Positions 15,470 through 23,853 of a DNA stretch of 64,000 bases are shown here, piece after piece. Location: contig CAILMF010000029.1 in assembly GCA_903835235.1 (NCBI GenBank), positions 1 to 64,000 on the forward strand, read 5' to 3'. This DNA comes from an uncultured Rhodospirillales bacterium (GTDB lineage Bacteria > Pseudomonadota > Alphaproteobacteria > Acetobacterales > Acetobacteraceae). The notes under the pieces were generated by a model. That model was not told the DNA's origin. It did not search any database and saw only the letters and a program-made list of their open reading frames with translations. Numbering within the stretch: position 1 is the stretch's first letter; every line of letters begins with the position of its first letter. A program made the translations under genes and the position numbers.

Positions 15470-16888
15470 ATGAACAGCTATGCATGGGTGCTGCTGTTGC
15501 TGCTGGCGCTGACGACGCAGGCGCTGATCTCGCCGGCCCTGGCGCAGCGCGGCAGCGGCCGTGGCGCCGGGGAGCCGCTGGGCGCCGAGGGCGACGCGCT
15601 ATTCCCCAGCCTGGACCTGCTGCAACGCCAGGGTGAGGCCGCCGGCTGGCTGCTGCACGGCCAGGCCACCTTCGTCGAGCAAGGCCACCCCAGCTTCCGC
15701 TCGCCCTATGTCGGCGCCAATTCCATGCAGCCGAAGGCGATGCAGCGGAACACCTTCTCGGCCGACCTGATCCTCGGCCGCCGGCTGTGGGAGGGGGCGG
15801 AGGTGATCCTGAACCCGCAGGTCATCCGCGGCTTCGGGCTTTCCGGCACGCGCGGCATGGCGGCCTTCCCGAATGGCGAGGCCTTCCGCATCGGCAGCGA
15901 GACGCCCTCCGGCTTCATCCCCCGCGCCTTCATCCGCCAGACCATCGGGCTGAGCGCGGACATGGTGGAGCAGGAGCGCGACCCGCTGCGCTTCGCCGGC
16001 ACACTGCCGCGCGAGCGGATCACCATCACCGCCGGCAAATTCGCGGTCTTCGATATCTTCGACGACAACCGCTACGCGCATGATCCGCGCAGCCAGTTCC
16101 TCAACTGGGCCTTCGTCAGTGCCGGCGCCTTCGACTGGACCAACGACGCCAAGGGCTTCACCAACGCCCTGGCGGTGGAGTGGGAGGACGGCACCTGGGG
16201 TGTCCGCGCCGGCGCCTTGCAGGTGGCGCGGCGGATCAACTCGCTCTCGCTGGACCCGCAGCCGATGCGCGGCCACCAGCTGATCCTGCAGCTGGACCGG
16301 TTCTGGCAGGTAAATGGGCGAGAGGGCGCGGTGCGGTTGATCGGCGGCTATTCCCGCACCCGCTCCAGCAGCTACGACAGCCTGGTCGCCGGCGATATCG
16401 AGGCGACGGGGATCCAGCCCCAGGGCCGCTACGCGGCCAAGCGCATGGCGGTGCTGAACCTGGAGCAGGAGATCGCCGAGGGCATCGGCGTGTTCTCCCG
16501 GTTGAGCTGGAACAATGGCCGCACCCAGCAGTGGATGTACAGCGAGATGGACCGCGCCGCCTCGGCCGGGCTGGTGCTGGATGGCGCGCTGTGGGGCCGC
16601 GGCGCCGAGAGCCTGCACAGCGCCGGCGACACGCTGGGGCTGGCAGTGAACATCGCGGCGCTTTCCGCGCCGCACCGGCGCTTCGTGGAGGCCGGCGGCG
16701 TGGGCTTCCTGATCGGCGAGGGAAGGCTGCGCTACAAGCCGGAAGTGGCGGTGGAGAGCTACTACGACCGCCATATCAGCCATGGCCTGCACGCCGCGTT
16801 GAACGTGCAGGTCATCGCCAACCCCGCCTACAACGCGGATCGCGGGCCGATCCTGCTGCTGGGCCTCAGGCTGCGCAGCGCCTTCTGA
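15470..16888 (+). CDS. OprB-like carbohydrate-selective porin
   Basis: A 472-residue outer-membrane beta-barrel protein. The N-terminal signal peptide is NSYAWVLLLLLALTTQALIS ending near PALAQ. The body has alternating aromatic strands such as FVEQGHPSFRSPYVGANS, GKFAVFDIFDDNRYAHDPRS, FLNWAFVSAGAFDWTNDA and a final strand ILLLGLRLRSAF ending in phenylalanine, as outer-membrane porins do. NRYAHDPRSQFLNWA and the AAGAFDW-like segment match the OprB family. An in-frame ATG at 15428 would add 14 residues ahead of the signal and is less likely. Neither start has a strong Shine-Dalgarno sequence. Confidence 0.82.
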   Translation: MNSYAWVLLLLLALTTQALISPALAQRGSGRGAGEPLGAEGDALFPSLDLLQRQGEAAGWLLHGQATFVEQGHPSFRSPYVGANSMQPKAMQRNTFSADLILGRRLWEGAEVILNPQVIRGFGLSGTRGMAAFPNGEAFRIGSETPSGFIPRAFIRQTIGLSADMVEQERDPLRFAGTLPRERITITAGKFAVFDIFDDNRYAHDPRSQFLNWAFVSAGAFDWTNDAKGFTNALAVEWEDGTWGVRAGALQVARRINSLSLDPQPMRGHQLILQLDRFWQVNGREGAVRLIGGYSRTRSSSYDSLVAGDIEATGIQPQGRYAAKRMAVLNLEQEIAEGIGVFSRLSWNNGRTQQWMYSEMDRAASAGLVLDGALWGRGAESLHSAGDTLGLAVNIAALSAPHRRFVEAGGVGFLIGEGRLRYKPEVAVESYYDRHISHGLHAALNVQVIANPAYNADRGPILLLGLRLRSAF

Positions 16889-16897
16889 CGCAAGGTT

Positions 16898-16964
16898 GCA
16901 GCCGGATTCACGCTTCCGGGTGCTCGGCCGCGATGCGGCCTGCGCCCTTCAGCGATCCGGCTGC
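16898..16964. terminator. Nested hairpin between convergent genes
   Basis: A perfect 10-base inverted repeat, GCAGCCGGAT (16898-16907) and ATCCGGCTGC (16955-16964), encloses a second one, GGCCGCgatGCGGCC (16926-16940). It fills the 78 bases between the stops of the porin and the lipocalin-like gene and may end transcription from both sides. There is no T-tract. Confidence 0.5.
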
Positions 16965-16966
16965 GG

Positions 16967-17362
16967 CTACCCCACCCGTTCCCAAACCAGCTCGCGGGCA
17001 ATGCTGGCGCCGGCGCGCTGCATCGGCGGTGGCGAGAGCACCAGGCGCTCGCCCTCCCACTTCACCAGGCGCACCTGCTCGGTGCCCAGCAGCGCCGGCA
17101 GGGCGGCGTCCACCTTGGTCACCAGCGTCTCGCCGTCGAAGGTCCAGGCGCCGCAATAGCTGTTGTATTCGCGCGGCGTGCCCGGCGGCAGGCGGGCCTT
17201 GTTGTCCACCAGCACCGCCATCATCCGCCCATTGTTCGGCGTTTCCGCCCAGATCTGCACCAGGCCTTTGCCCTGGGTGCCGAACCGCGGCGGCACGCGC
17301 TGGCCCTGCGCATCCGTCGCCCGTTCCTCCACCAGCCGCCAGACGCCGTTGAGGTCAGCCAT
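16967..17362 (-). CDS. Lipocalin-like domain protein
   Basis: A 131-residue protein without signal peptide. It begins ADLNGVWRLVEERATDAQG, with the G-x-W motif of lipocalin-like folds. It continues with GLVQIWAETPNNGRMMAVLV, YCGAWTFDGETLVTKVDAAL and a final FxxERLVLSPPPMQ segment, the pattern of the bacterial lipocalin-like (lipocalin_5) family. Ligand and function are unknown. ATG 17362 is chosen for GGAG nine bases upstream. It is the last gene of the six-gene operon, five bases after a Bug protein, and could bind the same small-molecule substrate (inference). Confidence 0.75.
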   Translation of the reverse strand: MADLNGVWRLVEERATDAQGQRVPPRFGTQGKGLVQIWAETPNNGRMMAVLVDNKARLPPGTPREYNSYCGAWTFDGETLVTKVDAALPALLGTEQVRLVKWEGERLVLSPPPMQRAGASIARELVWERVG

Positions 17363-17367
17363 GTCAG

Positions 17368-18333
17368 TCACTCCGCCCTGATACCCGCGGCGCGTACCAC
17401 CTGCGCCCATTTCACCGCCTCCGCCGCGATCTGCGCGCGGAACTCCTCCGGACCCACTTCCAGCGGGTCCAAGCCAGCCGCCAGGATGCGCTGCCGCACC
17501 GCCGGTTCCCGCACCACCGCCAACATGTCCGCGTGCAGTTTTGTCACCAGCGCCGGCGGCAGGTTCGCTGGGCCGAGCCAGCCATACCAGCTGCCCGCCT
17601 TCACACCCGGAAAACCCTGTTCGGTCGTGGTGGGCAGTTCCGGCAACTCCCGCCAGCGCCGGGCATCCGCCACCATGATGCCGCGCATCTGGCCGCTGCG
17701 GATCATCGGCGTGGCGACGGTGGAGTTCAGGAACCCGCCATCCACCTGGCCCGAGACGACGGAAGCCTGGGCCGGTGCGGCGCCATTGAACGGCACATGC
17801 GTCAGCTCGATGCCGGCCTCCAGCGCGAACAGCGCCGTGGCCAGGTGGCTGGCGTTGCCCACGCCGGCCGAGGACATGGTCAGCCCGCCCGGCTTGGCCT
17901 TGGCCGCGGCGATGAACTCGGCCGGCGTGGTGATCGGCAGCTTCGGGTTCACCACCAGCACCATCGGGTGGAAGGCAGCGTTGAGGATGGGCGTGAAGTC
18001 GCGCACCGCGTCGAACGGCAGGCGCGGCATGACCGCGGGGTTCATCACATGCGCCGTCGCCGCCAGCAGCAGCGTGTAGCCATCCGGCGCCGCGCGGGCG
18101 ACCAGTTCCGTGCCGATGGCGCTGCCGGCGCCTGGCCGGTTTTCCACCACCACCGGCTGGCCCCAGCGGCGCAGCAGCCCTTCCGCCAGCACGCGGCTGA
18201 TGATGTCCGACGGGCCGCCTGGCGCGTAGGGCACCACGATCCGCACCTGATGGTCCGGGAACGCGCCTTGCGCCCGCACCGCCAAGGGTGCGAGCGCGGC
18301 GCCGGCGAGCAGGCCGCGCCGGGCGATGCGCAT
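17368..18333 (-). CDS. Tripartite tricarboxylate transporter (Bug/TctC) binding protein 1
   Basis: A 321-residue periplasmic binding protein. The signal peptide (RIARRGLLAGAALAPLAVRA) has a twin-arginine look. The first ligand loop VRIVVPYAPGGPSDIISRVL and VVVENRPGAGSAIGTELVAR are Bug hallmarks, as are PDGYTLLLAATAH and the later LPTTTEQGFPGVKAGSWYGW. Bug proteins bind carboxylates such as tricarboxylates, aspartate or nicotinate. The ligand here is unknown. No TctA/TctB membrane genes are in the window. It lies six bases after the ThDP enzyme gene in the six-gene operon. Confidence 0.93.
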   Translation of the reverse strand: MRIARRGLLAGAALAPLAVRAQGAFPDHQVRIVVPYAPGGPSDIISRVLAEGLLRRWGQPVVVENRPGAGSAIGTELVARAAPDGYTLLLAATAHVMNPAVMPRLPFDAVRDFTPILNAAFHPMVLVVNPKLPITTPAEFIAAAKAKPGGLTMSSAGVGNASHLATALFALEAGIELTHVPFNGAAPAQASVVSGQVDGGFLNSTVATPMIRSGQMRGIMVADARRWRELPELPTTTEQGFPGVKAGSWYGWLGPANLPPALVTKLHADMLAVVREPAVRQRILAAGLDPLEVGPEEFRAQIAAEAVKWAQVVRAAGIRAE

Positions 18334-18339
18334 GGCGCG

Positions 18340-20019
18340 CTACCCGTGGACGCGGGGCGCGCCGCTGCGGCGCCAGGCACTCATCTGGATGGCGCTGGTG
18401 TGGACATGCACCACCACCGGCTTGCCCTTCACCGCGAAGGCGGCGGCGATGCCGGCTTCCACTTCCGCTTCGCTGGAAATGGTGATGCCCTCGCAGCCGA
18501 AGACCCGCGCCCAGGCGGCGAAGTCCGGGTTGGTCAGGCGCACCGCCTTCTCATACGGCCGGTTCGGGTAGCGCACCTCATGGTGCATGCCGATGGTGCC
18601 GTAGCGCTTGTTGTCGCTGATGATGATGATCGGCGTGCCGCCATACTGCATGGCGGTGGCGATCTCGTTGCCGTTCATCAGCGCGCCGCCATCGCCGCAG
18701 AAGCCGATGGCCTGGCGCCCGGGATTGCGCAGGCTGGCCGCGACGGCCATCGGTACGCCGGAGCCCATGGCGCCGACGACGGAGGACAGGAAGTTCATCC
18801 CCGGCTTGAACGGGATGTAGCGGTGGATGAACGACGAGAAATTGCCGGCATCGCTGGTCAGGATGGCGTCCGGCGACAGGTGCTTGGCGATCTCGACGCA
18901 GACGGCGGCGAAGTTCACGCCATCCGGCGTGCTTTCCCATTCCGGCGCCATCAGTTTCTGGTGGATCGCGTTCAGGCTGCCGACCCAGGCGGCGCGCTTG
19001 CCTGCCCCGGCCGGGGCGCCACGGCGCAGCAGGGAGCGGATGACGCTGGCGGGTTCGGCGGCGATGCCGAGGTCGACGTTGAAGACGCGGCCGATCTCAT
19101 CCGGGTTGGGCCAGACATGCACCACCGGCAGCTGCGGGTCCGGCGCGGTGGGGAAGCTGTAGGATTGCGACACGCTGTCGGTGATGCGCTCACCGAAGGA
19201 GACCAGCAGGTCGGCCTGCTTCATCTGGTCCAGCAGCTGCTTCGGCACGCGGATGCCCATGTAGCCGCCGTAATTCGGGTGGCCAGCGTCGAAGAGTTGC
19301 GGCCGGCGATGCGTCGGGCTGACCGGCAGCATCCATTGCTCGGCGAGTTGCTGCAATTCGCCCAGCGCCTCGCGCGAGGCATTGGCCATGGCGCCACCGA
19401 CTAGCACCAGCGGGCGCTCCGCCTTGGCCAGCATGTCTGCGAGACGGTCCAGGTCTTCCGGCCGCGCTCCGCCGTAGACGCGGGGGCGCGGCTTGGCCAG
19501 CGGCGCGTCGGTAAGTTCGTCAAAAATGTCCTCGGGCAGGATGACCGCGACCGGGCCGGGGGTGCCGCTTTCCGCCAGGTGGAAGGCGCGGGCGATGCTC
19601 TCGCTGGCCTGCACCACCTCGTTGACCTCGATGACGTCCTTGGTCACGTCGGACAGGAACTTGGAGTAGTTCTGCTCCTGCAAGGCGAGCCGGCCAAAGT
19701 CCTTGCGCTCCACCTGGCCGCACAGCACCACCAGCGGCGTCGCGTCGTGGTGCGCGGTGTGGATGGCGACCATGGCGTTGGACAGGCCGGGTCCGCGGGA
19801 GACCAGCAGCACGCCGGCGCGGCCGCCCTGCATGCGGCCATCAGCCACCGCCATGAACCCGGCGCCACCCTCATGCCGACAAACCACCAGTTCCACGTTC
19901 GGCACTTCGGTCAGCGCATCGGTCAGCCCCAAAAAGCTCTCGCCAGGGACCATCCAGATCTTGTCGATGCCATGCGCAACAAGGCTTTCGGCCAGCAGGC
20001 GCCCTACGGTCGTGCTCAT
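18340..20019 (-). CDS. Thiamine diphosphate-dependent enzyme, acetolactate synthase-like
   Basis: A 559-residue ThDP enzyme of the pyruvate oxidase/acetolactate synthase superfamily. The N-terminal Pyr domain carries the catalytic glutamate in CRHEGGAGFMAVADG (about residue 49). The middle domain has the DHS-like segment LDRLADMLAKAERPLVLVGG. The C-terminal PP domain has the metal/diphosphate motif IGFCGDGGALMNGNEIATAM with SDNKRYGTIGMHH. Members carry out decarboxylation or carboligation of 2-keto acids. The exact reaction is not determinable. In its operon it stands between two Bug proteins and downstream of an aldolase and a 2-hydroxyacid dehydrogenase, which suggests action on a keto acid made by the dehydrogenase. 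Confidence 0.9.
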   Translation of the reverse strand: MSTTVGRLLAESLVAHGIDKIWMVPGESFLGLTDALTEVPNVELVVCRHEGGAGFMAVADGRMQGGRAGVLLVSRGPGLSNAMVAIHTAHHDATPLVVLCGQVERKDFGRLALQEQNYSKFLSDVTKDVIEVNEVVQASESIARAFHLAESGTPGPVAVILPEDIFDELTDAPLAKPRPRVYGGARPEDLDRLADMLAKAERPLVLVGGAMANASREALGELQQLAEQWMLPVSPTHRRPQLFDAGHPNYGGYMGIRVPKQLLDQMKQADLLVSFGERITDSVSQSYSFPTAPDPQLPVVHVWPNPDEIGRVFNVDLGIAAEPASVIRSLLRRGAPAGAGKRAAWVGSLNAIHQKLMAPEWESTPDGVNFAAVCVEIAKHLSPDAILTSDAGNFSSFIHRYIPFKPGMNFLSSVVGAMGSGVPMAVAASLRNPGRQAIGFCGDGGALMNGNEIATAMQYGGTPIIIISDNKRYGTIGMHHEVRYPNRPYEKAVRLTNPDFAAWARVFGCEGITISSEAEVEAGIAAAFAVKGKPVVVHVHTSAIQMSAWRRSGAPRVHG

Positions 20020-20034
20020 GTGTTGTTTCCTTCC

Positions 20035-21024
20035 CTATTCAACCTTGATGCCGGCGGCGGCGACCACGCGCTGCCATTGCGGCACTTCCTCATCCAGGCG
20101 CTGGCGCAGCGCGGCGGGGGTGGCCAACATCGGCTCGGTCCCCGCGGCGGCGAAGCGCGCTTTTACGTCCGGCAGGTCGCGCAGGCTGGCCAGCGTGGTG
20201 GCGAAGCGCGTGGCGATTTCCGGTGCCAGGCCCAGCGGGCCGGCGATGGCGTACCAGTTCAGCGCGACATAGCCCGGCACCCATTCGGCCACCGCCGGCA
20301 CGTCCGGCAGGGCGGGCACGCGGCCGGCACTGGTGACACCAAGCAGCCGGGCGCGGCCGGCGCGGACATGCGGCAGGGTTTCGACGGTACTCGCAAACAC
20401 CATGTCGATTTCGCCGGCGTAGAGCGCCGTCATGGCCGGGGCGGCGCCGCGGTAGCTGACATGCGTCAGGTCCACGCCCGCCACATGCGCGAACAGCGCG
20501 CCCGAGAGATGGTTGGAGGAGCCGACGCCGCCGCTGCCATAGGTCAGCTTGCCCGGCTGCGCGCGGGCGATGCGCAGCAGCGTGGGGACGTCGTTCAGCT
20601 CCGACGCGGCGTTGACCACCAGCGCGGTCGGCACATCGGCCACCAGGGAAACCGGGGTCATCGCGCTGCGCGGGTCCAGCCCGGCGCTGGGGTACAGCGC
20701 GGGGATGCTGGCCAGCGAGGAGGAGGTGAGGACGAAGGCGCTGCCATCCGGCGGTGACTGCACCACGGCGCGGATGCCGAGCGAGCCGCCGGCGCCGGGG
20801 CGATTGTCGATGACGAAGGGCTGGCCGAGGCGTTCGCGCAGCAGTTCCGCCAGCAAGCGGCCAACGCCATCGATGGGGCCGCCGGCCCCGAAGGGGATGA
20901 CGAGTTTGACGGGTTTTTCCGGCCACCGCGGCACGATGGCCGGCGTAGCCGTGCCGCCAGTGTTCTGGGCGCGCGCCGTGCCGGTCGACAAGGAAAACGC
21001 CAGCGCGGCGCGGCGGGCGATCAT
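20035..21024 (-). CDS. Tripartite tricarboxylate transporter (Bug/TctC) binding protein 2
   Basis: A 329-residue periplasmic binding protein. A short signal (IARRAALAFSLSTGTARAQ) precedes KPVKLVIPFGAGGPIDGVGR, PFVIDNRPGAGGSLGIRAVV, YGSGGVGSSNHLSGALFAHV and LTHVSYRGAAPAMTAL, all Bug motifs. The start overlaps the dehydrogenase stop as ATGA. It differs from binding protein 1 in the same operon, so the operon may import two related compounds or one may act as a sensor. No membrane subunits are encoded nearby. Confidence 0.92.
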   Translation of the reverse strand: MIARRAALAFSLSTGTARAQNTGGTATPAIVPRWPEKPVKLVIPFGAGGPIDGVGRLLAELLRERLGQPFVIDNRPGAGGSLGIRAVVQSPPDGSAFVLTSSSLASIPALYPSAGLDPRSAMTPVSLVADVPTALVVNAASELNDVPTLLRIARAQPGKLTYGSGGVGSSNHLSGALFAHVAGVDLTHVSYRGAAPAMTALYAGEIDMVFASTVETLPHVRAGRARLLGVTSAGRVPALPDVPAVAEWVPGYVALNWYAIAGPLGLAPEIATRFATTLASLRDLPDVKARFAAAGTEPMLATPAALRQRLDEEVPQWQRVVAAAGIKVE

Positions 21025-22043
21025 ATCGGCGCCACCAGGTTCTTCGGCGCCTCGCCGGCGATGAAGCGGGCCAGGCTGGCGCAGAAGATCGCCGCCACCC
21101 GTTCCGGCAACCCGTCGCTGGCCGCCGCGCTGTGCGGGCTGACGATGACGTTCGGCAACTCCCAAAACGGGCTTTCCGGCGCCAGCGGTTCCAGTGAGAA
21201 CACGTCGAGGAAGGCGCCGGAGAGCCGGCCGCCGCGCAGCGCCGCCAGCAACGCGTCCTCCACCACGATGCCACCGCGCGAGACGTTCACCAGATGCGCC
21301 TTGTCGGGCAGCAGGGCGAAGGCGCTGGAGTCGATGATGTTGCGCGTCGTCTCCGTCATCGGGCAGGCCAGCACCAGCCAGTTCGTGGTCGGCAACAGCG
21401 CAGCAAGCGCGTCGAAGCCGGCCACCGCGTCGAAGCCCGGCGGCGTGCCGGCGGCTGCGTCGCGGCGCATGCCGGTGACGCGCAAGCCGAAGGCCTGGCA
21501 GAGCCGGCCGATTTCCTGGCCGATGGGGCCGGTGCCCAGCACCAGCGCGTGCTGGCCGTCGACGTCACGGGGTTCCTCGCCCAGGTACAGCGATTCCCAG
21601 CGGTGCTCGCGCTGCTGCTGCGCCACGCGGGGGAATTGGCGGGCCAGCGCCATCAGGCCGGTCACCGCCGTGGCCGCCACCGCGCTGGCGCTGGCGCCGG
21701 CACTGTTGGAGAGCTGGAGGCCGCGCGCCAGCATGTCCTGATAGACCTGCATGTCGGTGCCAGCCGAGAAGGTCTGCACCCAGCGCAGCGCGGGTGCCAC
21801 TTTCAGAAAATCGATGAAGCGGACGAAGCGCGGGTTCTGCTTGTGGCGACTGCCGCCGATGAACAGGTCGCGGGTGATGAAGGCGACCTCGGCGCCCGTC
21901 GGGTCCGGTAGGTCGCCATGCTCGGCCACCGGCACCAGCGTCACGCCGGGCGCAACCGCGCAGATGCGGGCGCCGAAGCGCGCCGCACCCACATCCGATA
22001 TCAGAACCTTGGTGGTGGCCGGCCGATTCGCGCCTCCGGACAT
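21021..22043 (-). CDS. D-2-hydroxyacid dehydrogenase
   Basis: A 340-residue NAD(P)-dependent dehydrogenase of the D-isomer-specific 2-hydroxyacid family. The Rossmann motif is ALVLGTGPIGQEIGRLCQAF (GxGxxG). The catalytic arginine is in VNVSRGGIVVEDALLAAL, the acidic residue in FLDVFSLEPLAPESPFWELP and the catalytic histidine in NVIVSPHSAA. ATG 22043 was chosen because GGAGG lies seven bases upstream. An in-frame GTG at 22076 would overlap the preceding gene. It is the second gene of the six-gene catabolic operon. Confidence 0.93.
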   Translation of the reverse strand: MSGGANRPATTKVLISDVGAARFGARICAVAPGVTLVPVAEHGDLPDPTGAEVAFITRDLFIGGSRHKQNPRFVRFIDFLKVAPALRWVQTFSAGTDMQVYQDMLARGLQLSNSAGASASAVAATAVTGLMALARQFPRVAQQQREHRWESLYLGEEPRDVDGQHALVLGTGPIGQEIGRLCQAFGLRVTGMRRDAAAGTPPGFDAVAGFDALAALLPTTNWLVLACPMTETTRNIIDSSAFALLPDKAHLVNVSRGGIVVEDALLAALRGGRLSGAFLDVFSLEPLAPESPFWELPNVIVSPHSAAASDGLPERVAAIFCASLARFIAGEAPKNLVAPI

Positions 22044-22068
22044 TTCATGTCCTCCGACGATCGGACGG

Positions 22069-22860
22069 TCAGTCACGATAGGACGGGTCGATCCGGTCCA
22101 GCTTGCGCAGCAGCGCGGCCCAGTCCATCACGCCGAAGGGCCGGCGGGTCTTGGGCTGGTAGGCCATGAAGGTCTTTTCCACCACGGCAGCGGGCACGTC
22201 GATCAGCTTGGCGCCGGTGGCCATGGCGGCCAGCTGCGTCAGGCAGGAAAGCTCCAGGCGGTGCAGGTCGTTCCAGGCTTCCTGGATCGTGGCGCCGGCG
22301 GTCAGCAGGCCGTGGTTGCGCAGGATCATCGCCTTGTTGGTGGGGCCCAGGTCGCGCACCAGGCGGTCCTGCTGCGAGAGGTCCAGCACCACGCTGTCAA
22401 AATCATGGTAGCTGATATGGGCGAAGCGCATGCTGGTCTGCGTGGCCGGCAGCAGGCCGCATTCCAGCATGGAAACCGCCATGCCCGGCCAGGTGTGGGT
22501 ATGCGCCACGCAATGCAGGTCCGGCCGCGCCTTGTGGATGGCGGAGTGGATCACGAAGCCGGCGCGGTTGACGCCGTAGTCCAGGCCGGCGGGGAATTCC
22601 GGCTTCATCAGAATATTGCCGTCATGGTCGATCTTGACGAGTGAGGAGGCAGTGATCTCCTCGTACAGCATGCCGTAGGCGTTGATCAGGAAGGCTTCCG
22701 GCTCGCCAGGGACGCGGACGCTGATGTGGTTCGCGATCAGGTCGGACATGCCGTAGAGGTCGGTCAGCCGGTAGGCCGCGGCCAGGTCCACGCGGGCCTG
22801 CCATTCCTCGGCACTGACCTTGTTGCGGACGGAGGGGACCAGGTTCACGCCATCGGGCAT
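22069..22860 (-). CDS. Class II aldolase/adducin family protein
   Basis: A 263-residue zinc-dependent enzyme of the class II aldolase/adducin fold. It has the motif LIANHISVRVPGEPEAFLIN, the metal-binding histidines in HCVAHTHTWPGMAVSM and a third in LRNHGLLTAGATIQEAW, with a conserved acidic SSLVKIDHDGN. Reactions in the family include retro-aldol cleavage of phosphorylated sugars and decarboxylation, and its substrate is unknown. ATG 22860 has AGGAG seven bases upstream. It is the first gene of the six-gene operon, with 25 bases to the dehydrogenase. Confidence 0.92.
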   Translation of the reverse strand: MPDGVNLVPSVRNKVSAEEWQARVDLAAAYRLTDLYGMSDLIANHISVRVPGEPEAFLINAYGMLYEEITASSLVKIDHDGNILMKPEFPAGLDYGVNRAGFVIHSAIHKARPDLHCVAHTHTWPGMAVSMLECGLLPATQTSMRFAHISYHDFDSVVLDLSQQDRLVRDLGPTNKAMILRNHGLLTAGATIQEAWNDLHRLELSCLTQLAAMATGAKLIDVPAAVVEKTFMAYQPKTRRPFGVMDWAALLRKLDRIDPSYRD

Positions 22861-22983
22861 CGTGCTCTCCTTGCGAAAGTCGGGGCGGAGGGGACGCACG
22901 CGCCAGCCTTGGCCTTTGGCCGTTCCCTCATCTGGCCGCACGCTAGCCCTGGTTTGGCGGGCTGGCCAGACCCGGGCCGGGGG

Positions 22984-23814
22984 TCAGAACCAGGCGGAGA
23001 AGAACAGCAGCACCACGAACAGCACCGCCTTGCCCAGCGCGGCCAGCCTGCCGTCGGCCAGGCCGTAGCCGTGGCTGGCATGGGCCTCGCCGGTCTTGAC
23101 CTCGGGCGCGAAGTCGAAGCTGACCCGGCGCAGCCAACCCAGCCGCGGCGAGGGCGAGGCCAGCGCCGGCTGGAACAGGCCGACGCCGGGCTGGCGCAGC
23201 GGCAGCACCAGCGCCAGGCCGGCGACGAAGCCGCCGATATGCGCCCACCAGGCCACGTCACGCTCGCCGCCATGGCCGCCGGTGGCGGCCTCCAGCAGGT
23301 TCACCCCGAACCAGGCGGCGACGAACCAGCTGGCCGGCAGCAGCACCGGCAGCCGGGCGAAGGCCAGCACGAACAGCTTGGCGCGCGGGTACAGCAGCAG
23401 GTAGGCGGCCATGACGCCGGCGATGGCGCCGCTGGCGCCGACCAGGGGCGTTTCGGGGTCGGTGGCCATGATGCTGTGCGCGGCGCCGCCAGCCACCCCG
23501 GCCAGCAGGTACAGCAGCAGGAAGCGCCAATGGCCCAGCGCGTCCTCCACATTGTCGCCGAAGACGAACAGGACCAGCAGGTTGCCGCCCAGGTGCAGCC
23601 AGCCGCCATGCAGGAACATGTAGCCGGCCAGGCGCAGCAGCTGGTGCGGGTCCTTCGGGTCGGCCAGCAGGTCCTTCGGCCACAGCGCCAGCGTGTCCTC
23701 CAGCGGGGAGGCGCCGAGCTGGAGGAGGAAGCCGAGCACGCAGGCGGCCATCAGCCCCCAGGTGACCCAGGCGGTGCGGATGCGGGAAAGCGGCAGGTCG
23801 TCGGCGAGCAGCAT
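22984..23814 (-). CDS. Rhomboid family intramembrane serine protease
   Basis: A 276-residue six-helix membrane protease. The motifs are MFLHGGWLHLGGNLLVLFVF (oxyanion loop and L1), VGASGAIAGVMAAYLLLYPR with the catalytic serine, and VAWWAHIGGFVAGLALVL with the catalytic histidine, the complete Ser-His dyad. A C-terminal soluble part follows and a last hydrophobic segment AVLFVVLLFFSAWF ends the protein. An upstream GTG at 23838 would add eight residues. Substrate unknown. The gene lies just downstream of motA on the same strand but 39 bases away. Confidence 0.93.
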   Translation of the reverse strand: MLLADDLPLSRIRTAWVTWGLMAACVLGFLLQLGASPLEDTLALWPKDLLADPKDPHQLLRLAGYMFLHGGWLHLGGNLLVLFVFGDNVEDALGHWRFLLLYLLAGVAGGAAHSIMATDPETPLVGASGAIAGVMAAYLLLYPRAKLFVLAFARLPVLLPASWFVAAWFGVNLLEAATGGHGGERDVAWWAHIGGFVAGLALVLPLRQPGVGLFQPALASPSPRLGWLRRVSFDFAPEVKTGEAHASHGYGLADGRLAALGKAVLFVVLLFFSAWF

Positions 23815-23853
23815 GGCGGCAGCGTAACCAAGCCGCACCCCAGGCGCTACCGG

